This document shows, in pieces, positions 21,600 through 34,230 of a DNA stretch of 64,000 nt (its first letter is position 1; every line of letters begins with the position of its first letter). The translations under genes were made by a program, and so were the position numbers. The notes beneath the pieces were generated by a model. The model was not told the origin of the DNA and did no database searches. It worked only from the letters and a program-made list of their open reading frames with translations. The stretch spans positions 28,617,819 to 28,681,818 of the forward strand of contig NC_084924.1 in assembly GCF_958298935.1 (NCBI RefSeq), in the 5' to 3' direction. Source of the stretch: Phragmites australis. Its lineage: Eukaryota > Streptophyta > Magnoliopsida > Poales > Poaceae.

Positions 21600-24330
21600 C
21601 TAATTCTGTCATCGTTCCTACGGTCATTCTTTTTTATTTTAGGGCTTCTCACTCTTTCATAGCGAGGAGTTATACTCAGCATCACGAGCTGAAAGTTAGC
21701 GCTACCCCTGCACCTTATCTCATAGAAGCACCTGAAGCCAGTATGTTTATTAATCAATATGTGTCCAAAGCATCGATGGTTATCGATGAGATATCCCTCT
21801 TTGCAAATTTATTGGTAATTGAGTCCAAAAGGATAGACGTCATATTAGGGATGAATTGGTTCACCAAGAATAAGGCTATCATTGATTGTGCTCAGCGGAC
21901 CATCACCCTTAATGGTCTGTCTGACACCCAATTCATTTGAAGCTTAAGGACGTCGATCCTTGTCTTTATGCCCTAAAGGTTGTTGCAATCATGGATCTCC
22001 TGAACGTTCCCATCATGTGTGAGTTTTCCGATGTCTTCCTAGAAGAACTGTCAGGGATGCCACTAGACCAAGCGGTGGAATTATCTATTGATCTTTTGCC
22101 CGGTACGACCCCGATTTCAAAGATGTCTTATCAGATGTCGCCGAATGAATTAGCAGAATTGAAGAAGTATTTTTAGGGGTTTCTCTCAAAGGGTTTCATT
22201 TGTCCGAGCTCCTCACCCTAGTGATGCACGACGCTCTTTGTGAAGAAGAAGAACTAAACTCTTCTCATGTGTGTTTATTACCATCCGTTGAATGAAGTCA
22301 CTGTCAAGAATAAGTATCTGATTCCTCAGATTGATATTCTATTTGATTAACTGATCGGTGCCCCAGTTTTCTCCAAGATTGACTTGAGGTTTGGGCTATT
22401 ACCAAATAAAGGTCCGACAGGAGGATATTCCAATGACGACTTTCTCTACCCATTACAGGCTTTATGAATTCACTGTCATGTCCTTCGTCCTTAACAATGC
22501 ACTGGTGTTCTTCAAGTACTTGATGAATACAGTTTTTATTGAGGAACTCGACACATTTGTCGTGGTTTTCATCGATGGCATTCTTATATACTCCAAGACT
22601 GAAGAAGAATATTCTGAGCATCTCCGTGTTGTTCTTGGCTAACTTCTATATCACCAACTCTATGCCAAGTTCAGCAAGTGTGAGTTCTGGCTCAAGGAAG
22701 TCACCTTTTTGGGTCATGTATTGTTTGAGAACGGTGTTGCCGTTAATCCGAGTAAAGTACAAGAAATCCTCAATTGGGTTCGACCCAAGAATGTCACCAA
22801 CATCTGGAGTTTTCTTGGACTTGTGGGTTATTACCGCTGGTTTATCGAGAACTCTCCAAGATTGCTAAGCCAATGACTGAGTTATTAAAGCAAGAAAGTG
22901 TATTTGAGTGGTTGAGTGAATGTGAGTTAGCTTTCTAAACTTTTTGAAGAAACTGCTCATGACCGCTCCTGTTCTGGCTCAGCCTAAAGTGGACAATGGT
23001 TTCAACATCTATGTGACACTTCCCGCATAGGCCTTGGATGTGTCCTCATGCAAGAAGGTCGGGTTGTTGCGTATGACTCATGCCAGTTGAAGCACCATGA
23101 AGAAAACTACCCAACCCATAACTTGGAGCTTGCAGTAGTTGTGCATGCTCAAAAAAATTGGTGCCATTAGCTGCTAGGAAATCTGTGCTGTATCTATACG
23201 AACCAGAAAAGTCTCATACATCTTTACTCAAGCTGATCTGAACATGAGACAGAGAATATGGCTCGAGTTAATCAAAGACTATGATCTAGAAGTTCATTAT
23301 CATCGCAAGGCGAATGTGGTCACCGATGCACTGAGTCGAAAGGCTAGATGCAATTGTCTTATGGTCAAGCCCGGAAATACCACACTTTGTGATGAATTCC
23401 AAAGGCTTGGACTCAAATGGTTTCGGAGGGGTTTCTTGCAAACTTGGAGATCAAATCCACCCTCCTGGATGAGAGATGACAAGGGCGTGGCCTGAATCTG
23501 AGAGAAAATGAAGGATGGCAAGGCCACATGTTTTTTCTGAAGATGATCTTGGCATCCTATGGTTTTAGAAGAGGCTAGTAGTTCCGAAGGTTGAGGCATT
23601 GAGGAAGAAGATTCTAGATGAAGGTCATGACTCCTTGTTATCCATTCATCCAGGGAGTACCAAGATGTACCAAGACCCCAAGCAACCATTCTAGTGGACT
23701 CACATGAAGCGAGAAATTACTCGATATGTTACTGAGTGTGATGTTTGTCGAAGAGTGAAGGCCGAGCACCTCAAGCTGGCCGGTACGCTCTAGCCCTTGC
23801 CTATTCCCTCCTAGAAGTGGTAGGAGATCGGAATGGACTTCATTACCGAATTGTCAAAGACCTCTCAAGGTTATGACTCAATTTGGGTCATTATGGACCG
23901 GTTGACTAAGTCTGCACATTTCTTTCCTGTCAAGACCATGCATTCAGTTAAGCAATATGCGGAGTTGTACCTCACATTTCTAGAAGAGACTTCATGAAAC
24001 CATGGGAACTCAGCTATTCCATAGCACCGCCTACCACCCTCAAACTGATGGTCAAACCGAGAGGGTGAACCAAGTTCTAGAAGATATGTTGCGAGCTTGT
24101 GCTCTCACATATGGGAAGAAGTGAGAAATTTGCTTTCCATTCACTAAGTTCTGCTACAAAAACAGTTATCAGTCGAGCATTAAAATATCACCGTTTGAAG
24201 ATCTCTATGGCCGAAGATGTTGAACACCGTTGATTTGGTACAAATCTGGCGAAAGGGCTTTTCTAGGCCCGAATTTGGTCAAAGAGGCAGAAGAGCATGT
24301 TCTACCTATTCGCAAGTGTCTTCTCATGAC
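21600..24330 (+). pseudogene. Chromovirus copy B protease, RT, RNase H and integrase
   Basis: Protease region 21625-21940: the catalytic DSG triad position reads YFR, while the later ILGMNWF box is kept. Reverse transcriptase 22010-22870: FVVVFIDGILIYSKT contains the FxDD-type site, reading FIDG. Stops follow SSP near 22220 and a one-base shift lies near 22388. RNase H-type segment 22960-23340. Integrase 23820-24330 has MDFIT, then a deletion where the segment with the second catalytic Asp should be, then [14 protein letters not shown]. Each of these lesions also occurs at the matching place in copy A. Confidence 0.9.
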
Positions 24331-24801
24331 TCAGTCCCAACAGAAGAGATACGGACCACCGCCGACGAGAACTTGTGTTTGATATTGAGGACTTTGTCTA
24401 TCTCAAGGTTTCTCCACTCAAAGGAGTTCGACACTTTCAGGTCAAAGGAAAGCTAGCACCCCGATATGTAGAGCCTTTCCAAATCATTGCTTGGCGTGGA
24501 GAGGTGGCCTATCAATTGGATCTACCTCTGTCCCTCTCTGCTATTCATAATGTGTTCCACGTCTCACAACTAAAGAAAAGCCTTCAAGTTCCAACCGAAC
24601 CCATTGAAGTTGCAAATAAAGAATTGCCACCAGATCTCTCATATTGCGAGCGACTAATTCAAATATTGGATGAAGCGGAACGCAAAACACAATATTAAGT
24701 TCATCAAAGTCCAATGGAGCAACCACACCGAGGATGAAGCAACTTGGGAGCATGAGGATAAAATCCGCTCTGAATATCACAAACTTTTTGAAAACTTGTA
24801 A
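24330..24801 (+). pseudogene. Chromovirus copy B integrase C-terminus and chromodomain
   Basis: After the integrase break the frame reads DFVYLKVSPLKGVRHF and GKLAPRYVEPFQI, the GPY/F-type integrase C-terminal module, then NVFHVSQLKKSLQVP. A frameshift near 24695 leads into FIKVQWSNHTEDEATWEHE, a chromodomain, with a stop at 24799. Chromodomains of this group are thought to direct integration toward marked heterochromatin. The last domain is well preserved. Confidence 0.88.
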
Positions 24802-25330
24802 ATTTTGTTGTAATTTTGCATAATTGGATCATCTCATATGTCTATAATCATCACCATGTTGAATGGAAAGTTTGTTCCCAAAGGATTGTACTTAGATACT
24901 ATCCAACTGGGAGAACCATACTCCTAGTGGTCTGACCGCTTTTGGTTTGCCGGACTGGCTGTGAGAGGCGTTTAGAACCCAAAACTCTCTGTTCCCAGGC
25001 GGTCTAATCACCCCAGGCACACGGTCTGATGGTTGGTTGGCGGTATAACTGCCGTTATAACGTCAATCTGACCACCAGATCCCAGAACTCTCTGTATGGA
25101 TTTTGGTCTAACCACAATCCACGTGGTCTAATGAGCCGCTGTCTAACCGAGCCTAGTTGCAGTTTGACCGCAAGCTCATGTGAAGGCCCAATGACAATAA
25201 TTTTGTTCCATCGAGGAATTTTGTCAATGTTCTTTTCCATTTATGGGAGATTCCCTTCCACTTCATCACCATCATATTTTTCCTAAGTTTGCCGAATCTC
25301 GGGTCGAGATTCTTTTTAAGGGGGGAGGTT
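24802..25330 (+). other. Chromovirus copy B 3' non-coding region with polypurine tract
   Basis: Non-coding stretch between the chromodomain stop and the LTR. It contains several copies of GGTCTGACCG-like words in both orientations and ends in the purine tract AAGGGGGGAGG that would prime plus-strand DNA. Confidence 0.75.
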
Positions 25331-28069
25331 TATCACGTCCCAAAATGCTAATCATGTGATTAAGCATTCATAATCATCATGGTATTATATTTATGCGTAT
25401 TCGTTTGATAATTTAAGTTTAAACATATTTCAAAAGTACTTGGAGGTCATTTAGAGCCCTTTAGGAAAGCCCTAAATACCTTGGAGATTAAGAAGAATAG
25501 AAAAGGTGAATTGAATCAAGTTTTCAGCACAAGACCACTCTCGTGGTCTGACCGAGAGATTCCCCGCAGTCTGACCACCTCGGGGCAGCCATGTAAGCTT
25601 GCCACATGGGCTTCCCGTGGTTTGACCGTCACAATGCAGAGGCTCCACTTAAGGAAATTGACCAACTCTCTCTTACTCACTCTCTCACACACTCTCACCC
25701 TCACTCACTCCTTCACCCACACCAAGAGAGAGGGAGAGACCACCTCGACGTCCATGACGATCGGAAATAGACGAAGGGAACTTCCTCGAGCTCATCCCCT
25801 TCACCCTCATTATTGGTGAAGTATCCACGTGAGTTCATTCACCTCAGGCCCTACACCACCCCGGAGCCCGGTCTCCAAATTGGAGCTTCCCTGGAGTGAA
25901 CCCCTCTAATAGAAAGTTTCCCTACACTAAGGTGAGGCACTCCTACCGATTCTCCGTCATTCCTAAGCTTGAGTCAATCCCCATATCGTTTAGACCCAAG
26001 TTTAACCCTAGCCTAGGGCTTACCTATGGGGTACTTTAAGTTTATCTTGGTGAATGTTGTCCAAATCACTTTAGAATCATTCCACTAGTCCCATAGAGCA
26101 TTTTGGTACCCTCGTGATCGAAGGTTTTGTTGAAGCCTTCGTTGACAGCCTCGCAAAATGGTGCCGGCAGGGTCTAACAGTCAGACCACCACTAGGGCCG
26201 GTCTGATCGCTGACATACCACCGGTCTGACCGCCAGGCACCAAAACCTTCTGCAGTCCGACAGTCTAACCACTACCTCCATGTCGATCTGACCGCCAACC
26301 CTTCAAGGTTGTATGTACTTAGGTTACCTTATCCAGGGTTTCAAACTTTAGAACCCTAATCATTTGGTGGTCTTTTGCAAATGTTTTTAAAACACGATGC
26401 TCTATTGTTATCCAAGCATGCATCATTTGCACATTTTTTCATCATTCATTTGTTTATGCAATGCATTCTTGATTTATTTGGAGAGCGTTGCGCCACCTAT
26501 AATTATGTGAGTGATACGCTAGGAGCATCAAGCAACCGCCGAAACAGCAAACATCTAAGCGTACTCAACCTACTACTTTGGATCTCGTATTGTATAACTT
26601 GATAAATTAAGCTTTATGTATGTTTGCATCAGTAGCGAGTCCATTGTTAGGTTTTGGTGGGTAGAACCTATGTTTATGAATTGCATTACCTCTATCTTGA
26701 GTTGTTAATTATCCATATCCTTGTAGCCTTGATAACAATTTTGGTGTCTAACTTAATAGTTATTTGAAATGCTTAGCAACACATAGGTCCTCGGTAGAAG
26801 TCGAGCAATAGTTCAACTGCTATTCGCGAGCTTAGGGCTTACTTGTTGTTTGCAAACATAGTAACGATACAGGTTGTATGAGATGTGAGAATGAGGCGAG
26901 TTGTGGGCGGTGTTAGGGGTATATTCTGCATCGTCCATTGTTGTAATTAGCTCTAGCACTTTCCGTACTAACCACATGTTGATCTAATGGTAAGATAAGC
27001 TGAATACCTCTATAGTTATGATCATTTGGATTTGCACATCGATGGTGTGAGCCGGTAGGCTTGTAGAGACACTTATGGTTGCTCTGGGAGTTAACCTAAG
27101 TAGGCTCTGCACTGAGCGATGCCCGATTCAAATGGTTGGGGCTAATTGGGAAAGGTTGGCATGAGTACCCCCTTGGGTGGGCCTGTGTGGTCACTCGAGC
27201 CGTATGGTCCTCGAGTCGTGTAGTTAAAGTTGTACTCCTGCAGGGTGTAAGAACAATTCGAATTGCCGCGTTCTCGGTCATAAGCATGCTTTTGTCCATT
27301 TGTAACAGTCGTAGAGTTGCGAATGTGAGATGTGTGGTATGGTTGGTTGAGATGAGTTTGAGATGGTTTATTTTACAGTTATGTTCATGAGATGGCCATT
27401 TACGTTATATGCAAGTTAATGGTTACAGAGTATAAAGGGATATGTGGTTAAGTTTAGTCGCTCTCACATAGATGTTTATTTACGCATGCGAATTTACTTA
27501 ACCTTCTGGCTTACTCCTTGCTAATGGCTCAATGCATCATCCATGGAGACGGGCTATATTATATGTACCCATTATGGATTAAATCTTGCGAGTACCTTCG
27601 TACTCACGCTACTCTTTCAAGTTCTACCAGGAGAAGCTCGTGTTTGGCTACTTCACGCTCGTTGACGTAGGTGGTGGGAATGAGTAGTGCAAGCTACTCT
27701 TGTGGCAAGGCTTTTGGGTGGAGCCTAAGGGCGTATGGCTTCACCTCACTTTTGTTAGTTTATAGATGTTAATCTTTCGCTGCGTAGTTTCTAGTTTTTG
27801 TTAGGAGATAATCTGTTCTTTATCCTCCTAGTTTCCTTTTGTTATAAATTGTGTAAATGGTTAAATGCTTAAGAATCTGTAATATAATTTAATTGCTCGC
27901 TCTTTCTTAAGCTTTGTTATGATGTTATGTGTTGGTATGTGTTTCCATCTTAGGCACAAAACACATGCCGGAACTATCGGGATGGTATTCTGGTTAATCA
28001 TCATGATCGTGATTAAGCAAATGATCACCCTGATGATTAATTGGAATACTATTTGCTCGGTTCCTCATA
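25331..28069 (+). repeat. 3' LTR of chromovirus copy B (2.7 kb)
   Basis: Begins TATCACGTCCCAAAATGC directly after the polypurine tract and ends GGTTCCTCATA. Other LTRs of the family in this window have TG...CACA at these places, so both terminal dinucleotides have mutated. The interior has more GGTCTGACC-like words and a CT-rich stretch near 25670-25720. The last 600 bp match LTR ends at 44037, 46137, 47134 (minus strand) and 60696 (plus strand). Confidence 0.88.
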
Positions 28070-28127
28070 GTGTCTCACTTTGAGTTTGAATGATATAGTT
28101 TGACAAAAAGATTGGTGCACATGTATA

Positions 28128-28804
28128 TCAAGGTTCAACTGATATGATCTTTATATATATTCAAGAGTCAATAATTCCTACTAGGGACCACTGTTAATTT
28201 CATTTTAGAAAGTTGTTTATGAGTCATAGCCGTTTGTACATGAACCTAACGAGCCACACATTTAATGTGTTGAAACATGACACATGTATTTGATCCGTAA
28301 GAGGGTTTAATCAGATTGTGATCCATGAGGGACTCGAATCCTGATAGGATACCAATGTGGGAGCCCATAGCAGGATCTATATAAGAGAAGGCGTGATGAG
28401 GGGCACATACGGTTGAGCCACTCTAAAACCCTAATCAGGCCCTCTCCACCTGACTTCTCAAAACCCTAGTTGTACGTGCGGTGCTAGCATACCGGTATTC
28501 AACGTTCCACCCTAGTACGTGTGGATACCATAGAGACGATGTTTCCATTACAATGCTAATTAGATCAGTGACGGCAAAGTGCAAAGATGAAGCTCAGAGC
28601 TTATTGAAGCTTGTCGGGGAGCTTTTTGGAGCTTGTTGGATGCTTCCTCTACATCGACGTGCACAACGTTGGAGTGCTCCACCTCTTCTTCCACTGCATT
28701 GCACGTCAAGTAGTAACGATCTATGATCTATTACTTGTATAGTTACTTAGTTGAATATGATAAATTTTTTATTTCACGCTAGCGTAGCCTACTGTTTCCC
28801 AACA
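28128..28804 (+). mobile_element. Probable solo LTR (copia-like)
   Basis: A TATA-like box (CTATATAAG near 28379) is followed by CT-rich sequence and the LTR-like end TGTTTCCCAACA at 28804. The 5-mer GTATA lies directly after this end and also at 28123-28127, which would set the left border, although the left end then starts TC rather than TG. No internal coding region is present. Borders are moderately supported; family not assigned. Confidence 0.5.
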
Positions 28805-29227
28805 GTATACTCGAGTGAAAAGGACAAGGCCAACAAATTGGTGAATGAAGCCATTTTTCCTCCATGGGTTACGTGCACGCATAGCGAAGTGTTTGATATT
28901 TGGCTCGTGCTAGACGCCTGGTGTAGAGAATTAGAGCATCTCCAACCGGCCTGTCAAATTTGGCTCCCTGTTATGCTATATATGGAGCTCCCTATCTAGA
29001 TTTCACTCCTTATTTGTCAACACACTCCAACCGGCTCCCTAAATTTGGCTCCCTATATTCCACTGTTTCAAATTTAAATGACATCATTGCAAACGATGAT
29101 ATTCCCAATGGCTATATTTCCAACGGCCATATTTTCAACAGCTATATTTTTCGGTTCTATATATGTATGCCCATTCACCTGGTTGCTAGACTAAGTCATT
29201 CGCCTTGTAGTTCCTTCTCTACCTGAA

Positions 29228-30572
29228 ATGAGTCATCGGTCTCTGTTAGATTCATCATCGTGATTGGATTACGATGACGATGATCTCATTCTTGCTACAT
29301 TACACCAATCACACATGCAATATCAGCTTATGAATGCTCCAAGATATGGCGATTATGTGCCTGAGTGTCAGTATATTCATCGCAATAGAGAAACCGGGCA
29401 TTAGAGGTTGTACAGTGCCTACTTCTCAAATGCTCCTACTTACGGCCCAACTTTTTGTCGACACATGTTTGCAATTACTCCATTTATGCTTGTTCATCTT
29501 GTCTGTTGATCGTCTTGGTTACACCTCATTCCTCTTTTGTCGCCTAGGTTTAGGAGGGCTTGTCCTCTGTTTCTTTGAATAGTGCAAGCTATAGAACAAC
29601 ATGATGATTATTTTGTTCAAAAATGAGATAGAAATGAACACTTGGGTTTATCTACTTTGCAGAAGATTACCGTAGCATTCATGATTCTAGCTTATGAAGT
29701 ACCAGCTGGTTTTATTGATCAATATGTTTGTATTGAAGAAAGCACTGTCATAGAGAGTCTTAGAAGGTTTGTCACAACTATTATTGAAGTATTCGGAGAT
29801 GAGTACCTGAGAGCTCCAAATGAGAATGATACAGCTAGATTATTTACAATTGGAGAGGAAAGAGGTTTTCTCATAATGCTTGGGAGTATAGATTGCGTGT
29901 ATTGGAAGTGGAAAAATTGCCCTGCAACATGGAAAAGTATGTATTTTGGTCATGTGAATGAGCCCACAATCATTTTAGAAGCTACTATTTCATAAGATCT
30001 TTTGATTTGGCATGCCTTCTTTGGTTTACCAGGGCCTCACAATGATATTAATGTTCTTCACTGGTCCCATCTATTTGCAAAGTTAGCTAAAGGGGAGGCT
30101 CTAGAAGTGAATTATACCATAAATTGTAATAATTATACAATGAGTTACTACCTTGCAGATGGCATATATCCTAACTATGCCACATTTGTGAAGACCATAC
30201 CATCCCCACATGGCAATAAGAGAAAATATTTTGCCAAGGCACAAGAAGAAGTTAGAAAGGATGTGGAATGAGCCTCGAGAGTTCTATAGTCTTGTTTTGC
30301 CATTATTCATGGACTAGCCCGTTTCTGGGATCAACACACACTCAACCAAATCATGATAGCTTGTGTCATCATGCATAACATGATCATTGAAGATGAGCAT
30401 GGTGAAGAAGATGACTTCAGTTTTGATGGGATGGGAGAAAAGGTGAGTTTCCTATCGCTGCACGCGTGAAGTTGATGAATTTATTCAAACTTTCATAATA
30501 TTACAGACAGGGAGACTCACTCACAGCTTCAAGATGATCTCGTGGAGCACCTGTGGCAATGACATGGAGACA
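29228..30572 (+). pseudogene. PIF/Harbinger transposase (Plant_tran, DDE) pseudogene
   Basis: From an ATG at 29228 the sequence reads with stops and small frameshifts: an acidic N-terminus, the RNRETGH...LYSAYFSNAPTYGP segment, then a 117-codon open block (LSTLQKITVAFMILAYEVPA, ESLRRF, DEYLRAPNENDT). Next come the first catalytic Asp in GSIDCVYWKWKNCP and the second in LPGPHNDINVL. A third block (RKDVE) normally carries the catalytic Glu but is broken by a stop. The tail (CVIMHNMIIEDE) is followed by QLQDDLVEHLW. These match the plant PIF/Pong transposase in order and spacing. It would cut and paste the element together with ORF1 protein. Confidence 0.9.
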
Positions 30573-30931
30573 AGTATAATTAATTATGTACTCGGTATTG
30601 TTATACTAATAGGTAGCATGTATCGATATTGTCTTTGTCATGTAATCGGTATTGTCTTTGTCATGTAATAAGTATTGTCTTTGTCATGTAATCGGTATTA
30701 TCTTAATAAAGTATGTGTGTGTATGTTTATTTTTCCATTTTATTTCCTAATTCTAATTGATGAACTTCTAGAGCTCCAAAAATTGCTTGAATTTTTAGGG
30801 CATAAATTTAATTCTCAAAGATCTTGAAAAATTCATGAATACTCATATAAGCTAATGTACTGATTTCGAAAATTATTGACAACCCTAAGTTATATGGGAT
30901 CGTATGTGTTATGGACACACGTTTGACTGCA

Positions 30932-31330
30932 TTGTAAGAGTAGTTACCATACAAGTACACGTACTATAAGAGTAGTTACCACATAAGTTCACGTATTATA
31001 AGAGTAATTATCACACAAGCACACGTATTATAAGCGTAGTTGCCACACAAGTACACATATTGTAAGAGCAGTTACCATACAAGTATACGTGTTGTAAGAG
31101 TAGTTACCACACAAGGCACTCATTGTAAGAGTACACGCATTGTAAGAGTAGTTATCACACAAACAGACACATTATAAGAAGTAGTTACAACACAAGGACA
31201 CAATTGTAAGAGTAGTTATCATACAAGTACACACGTTGTAAGAATTTATAAGAGCAGTTACCATACAAGTACAGACGTTATAAGAGCAGTTACCACACAA
31301 GCACACGGGTTGTAAGAGGAGTTACCACAT
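30932..31330. repeat. 32-bp minisatellite array 2
   Basis: About a dozen units of the family found at 19912-20372 (AAGAGTAGTTACCACACAAG plus CACACGTATTGT), again with an occasional extra AAGAATTTAT spacer. It lies between the convergent ORF remnants of the PIF/Pong element. Confidence 0.9.
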
Positions 31331-31440
31331 AAGAAATAGCCGTAGCCTACTGGTAGCTTGGCTAGTCTGCTATTTAGCACACGTGTTGGCTAGGAATGGG
31401 CGATTTAGCACACTCCTTGGCTAGTCTACAGGAGTTGCTC
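30932..31440. mobile_element. Candidate nested PIF-like MITE end
   Basis: Sequence right of the minisatellite ends GGAGTTGCTC at 31440, followed by TAA. That is the reverse complement of a GAGCAACTCC terminus with a TWA target. No matching left terminus is visible on the other side of the array, so this may be a truncated nested element of the same family as the one at 19681. Confidence 0.4.
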
Positions 31441-31689
31441 TAAGAAGAAAACAACATTTCAAACAAAAAAGATATCATTACCACACAAGAAACAGACGTT
31501 TTGCACTTGAAACAAGAGGTACATATAGCATATTTTACATACAGTTGTGTCATGCAAAAGCTAAGAAAAGACGTACTTAGACAAGCTAGACCGTCATATA
31601 GACAGATGGTCCGGACCCTAGTATTACCACTTCTTAAGTTCCATTAGAGTCCACTCATAACAAAAGTCCACACATCGTAAAGCATCTCA

Positions 31690-32890
31690 ACTCGAGCCTG
31701 CGCCAAACCATCGAGCAATGATCTCATCTTGCATTCTCATATAGTATTGTTGTTGTCACTCACTCATAGCACTAAGATCCATATTCATCACTTTATCATC
31801 TTCAATCCTTTGCCTTAACTCTATATCTCTTTCCTTTAGTTCAAGTTTTTTTATTCTCTAGAGCAATTCTCTCATCATTGTGCTCTTTTTTTTTTAATCT
31901 CTTTCAAGGCTTTGGCCTCTTTCTTCTTGGTCCACATATTTTCCAATGCTTCCATGTAAAGATTATCTCCTAGAGAGGCTGAACTTTTACCTTGACATTG
32001 TCGTTCTTTCTCCCCCTTCTTACCTGGTGGCCTTTGTTCTTTCTCTGTGGTCTCCGAAGTAATATCCTCACCTTCCTCAACATCATGGCTCCCGTTGCTT
32101 CTAGGAGTAGATGAACCTGAACTTGCATTAGAGCATGTCTACTGTTTTTTATGGGAGCACCTATCCTTCCACTTTTACTCATTCTACAAGATATTCCAAC
32201 AATGCTAAAAACCGAACGATTTTCCATACTTGTCTTTTGTCTTGTACAATTCACATGCTTGTTGTACCTGCACAAATAAATATATCTTACTAAACTAGCA
32301 CACATCATATGAAGTTACAACCAAATTCAAAAGAAAACTAAACTAGCACACATCATATGAAGTTACAACCAAATTCAAAAGAAAACTTTATACCTTATCT
32401 TGCTCGGTCACCCTGTTTTGCTTTCTATTTTGAATTTGAGCATACCATCCATAGAATATGTTAACACTCTCTAGTATAGTAGACCACCAGTGCATGAGAG
32501 AGTTGCTAGTACTATCCGATTCGAAGTCCTTATGTACGTGGAAGTAATCATGAATTCTTTGCCAATACGTACTATGAGATTGTTTATTGCCTTGAACGGC
32601 ATCCATACTAATTTCTAACCATGCTGACACCAACAGATTGTCCACCTTCTCACTAAAATTTTTGGTTCTCTTCTTGTTTGATTTTATGGGTGGTGTAGCT
32701 TGCACGTGTGGTTGTTCCCCAAGTTCTTTGTTCCTTAGGTAGACATTCAAATTGGTTGTCCCTCCAATAATTGTCATTGGTACCTATGTTTTGCCCACTC
32801 AGTAATTTCATATAGCTTTTCGTTAAAACGAGCACTCTGCAATGAAAAAAATAGAGAGTACATATATTAGAGTTGTTGTAGTGATGCAAA
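31690..32890 (-). pseudogene. PIF/Pong ORF1 (Myb/SANT-like) pseudogene
   Basis: The minus strand holds the trihelix/SANT-like region of PIF/Pong ORF1 at 32777-32388 (FSEKVDNLLVSAWLEIS, QSHSTYWQRIHDYFHVHKDF, NSLMHWWSTI). A frameshifted C-terminal part at 32150-31690 carries ALENMWTKKKEAKALKEI and LELKEREIELR, the lysine/glutamate-rich coiled-coil tail typical of this protein. ORF1 binds element ends together with the transposase. Stops and frameshifts separate the blocks. Upstream minus-strand GC-rich segments at 34143-33886 and 35230-35042 may be its 5' exons or UTR, but I cannot show splicing. Confidence 0.8.
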
Positions 32891-34230
32891 TGTACAGTAA
32901 AGGGTAACTAAACAAATTCGTCCATGGCAAGCTTATCCAATATATCATAGGCAAAATAGGGAGATCATGCATGCCAAGATTCAGAATCTAACAGCACATA
33001 TTCTAGCATGCAAAAAAAAGTCGTACATGAAAACCTCACTAGTGAAAAAAAATCAATGCAGGCTTGCTGAACAAACAATGGGCAGTACTCAATATAAGTA
33101 GTGCAAACTCACTAATCTTTAGTTCTTCATGCTACTAGAAGTACATGTCAATTCCCTCTTCCTCATGGATGATCACAAAATAACCAAGACACTAGCATCA
33201 TCAACCTCCACATGACCACATTCCACAATCCACATGCTTCTCCTCTCCATGTGGGAAAAAATGTGCAAAAATAATCTCACTAATCGCTGCTACACTAGTA
33301 TCTGAGATGGACTCCAAGTCTCCAACCGCATAACAAAAACTTTCTCACGCAGACTCGCTAAACAGTGCAGAATACCATCACCATATTTGCTAAAAATAAA
33401 CCAGAACGATTTGAACACCAAAACATGCTAAATCGCCCATTCCCAATGATCCGTTCAAGCTCAAGAGAAAATAGGAAAAATAAACACTATCGTCACCTTC
33501 CAACAATTTCTGATAAAATAATCTCACTGATCCCTGCTACACTAGTAGCTGAGATGGATTCGAACAAAATACCATCACCATGTTTGGTAAAAAAAAAAAG
33601 AATAATTTGGACACCAGAACATGCTAAATCGCTTGTTCCCCATCATCCATTCATGATCGGAGGCAATGGGGGAAAACAAACACATGACGAATTTCTAACA
33701 ATTTCTGATCGCGTGATGAATTTCTAACCACATGCAAAACGATAATCTCACAAATGGGAAAATCGCTGCAACACTGGTACTCGTGATGGATTCCAACCTA
33801 ATGACCCCATTCATGCATAAATAAAACCCAATCGAAAAGAAGGACAAGCATGGTATCTTCATAGAAATCCTGACCACACGACGAATTAAACGGCTACAAG
33901 CCTACAAACTACACGCGTTACAACACCCCAAAAGCACACGAACACGGGCACTCGAGCGGCGTGGTGGCCTAGCGGGTGAGCGAGCACAAGGAGGACCACG
34001 ACACGAGTGTAGGAGCGATGGCGTGCGAGTGCAAGACCAAGGGTGGCGCGAGCGCAGTGGCTGGCGAACTCCTCTGGTACGTCTCTCTCCTCAGATCTAG
34101 CAAGCCTGGGCAGATGATGAGCCCATAGCTTCTTCGGATACAATCAGTACCACCAATAATCTTTAAATCATACAAGGTCCAATTACAAGAGCACGTGCAC
34201 AACAATTAGACCACCAGGCGAACTCATTCC
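32890..34230. other. Internal non-coding part of the PIF/Pong element
   Basis: AT-rich sequence with local direct repeats, e.g. an AATCTCACTGATC/GCTACACTAGTA motif near 33280 and again near 33520, then a GC-rich block at 33890-34140. No additional gene is recognised; chance frames on both strands are short and unlike any family known to me. Confidence 0.45.

Larger units (their letters stand above)
20373..28069 (+). mobile_element. Ty3/gypsy chromovirus, copy B (5'-truncated, with 3' LTR)
   Basis: Large element lacking its 5' LTR. It starts inside the untranslated leader at about 20373, recognised because the same leader lies on the minus strand at about 45190-45330. Gag, protease, RT, RNase H, integrase and chromodomain segments then occur in order. 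A purine tract (AAGGGGGGAGG at 25318-25328) and a 2.7-kb 3' LTR follow. Integrase before the C-terminal chromodomain places it among the chromoviruses, probably the Tekay/Del-like clade. Multiple stops and frameshifts make it inactive. Confidence 0.9.
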
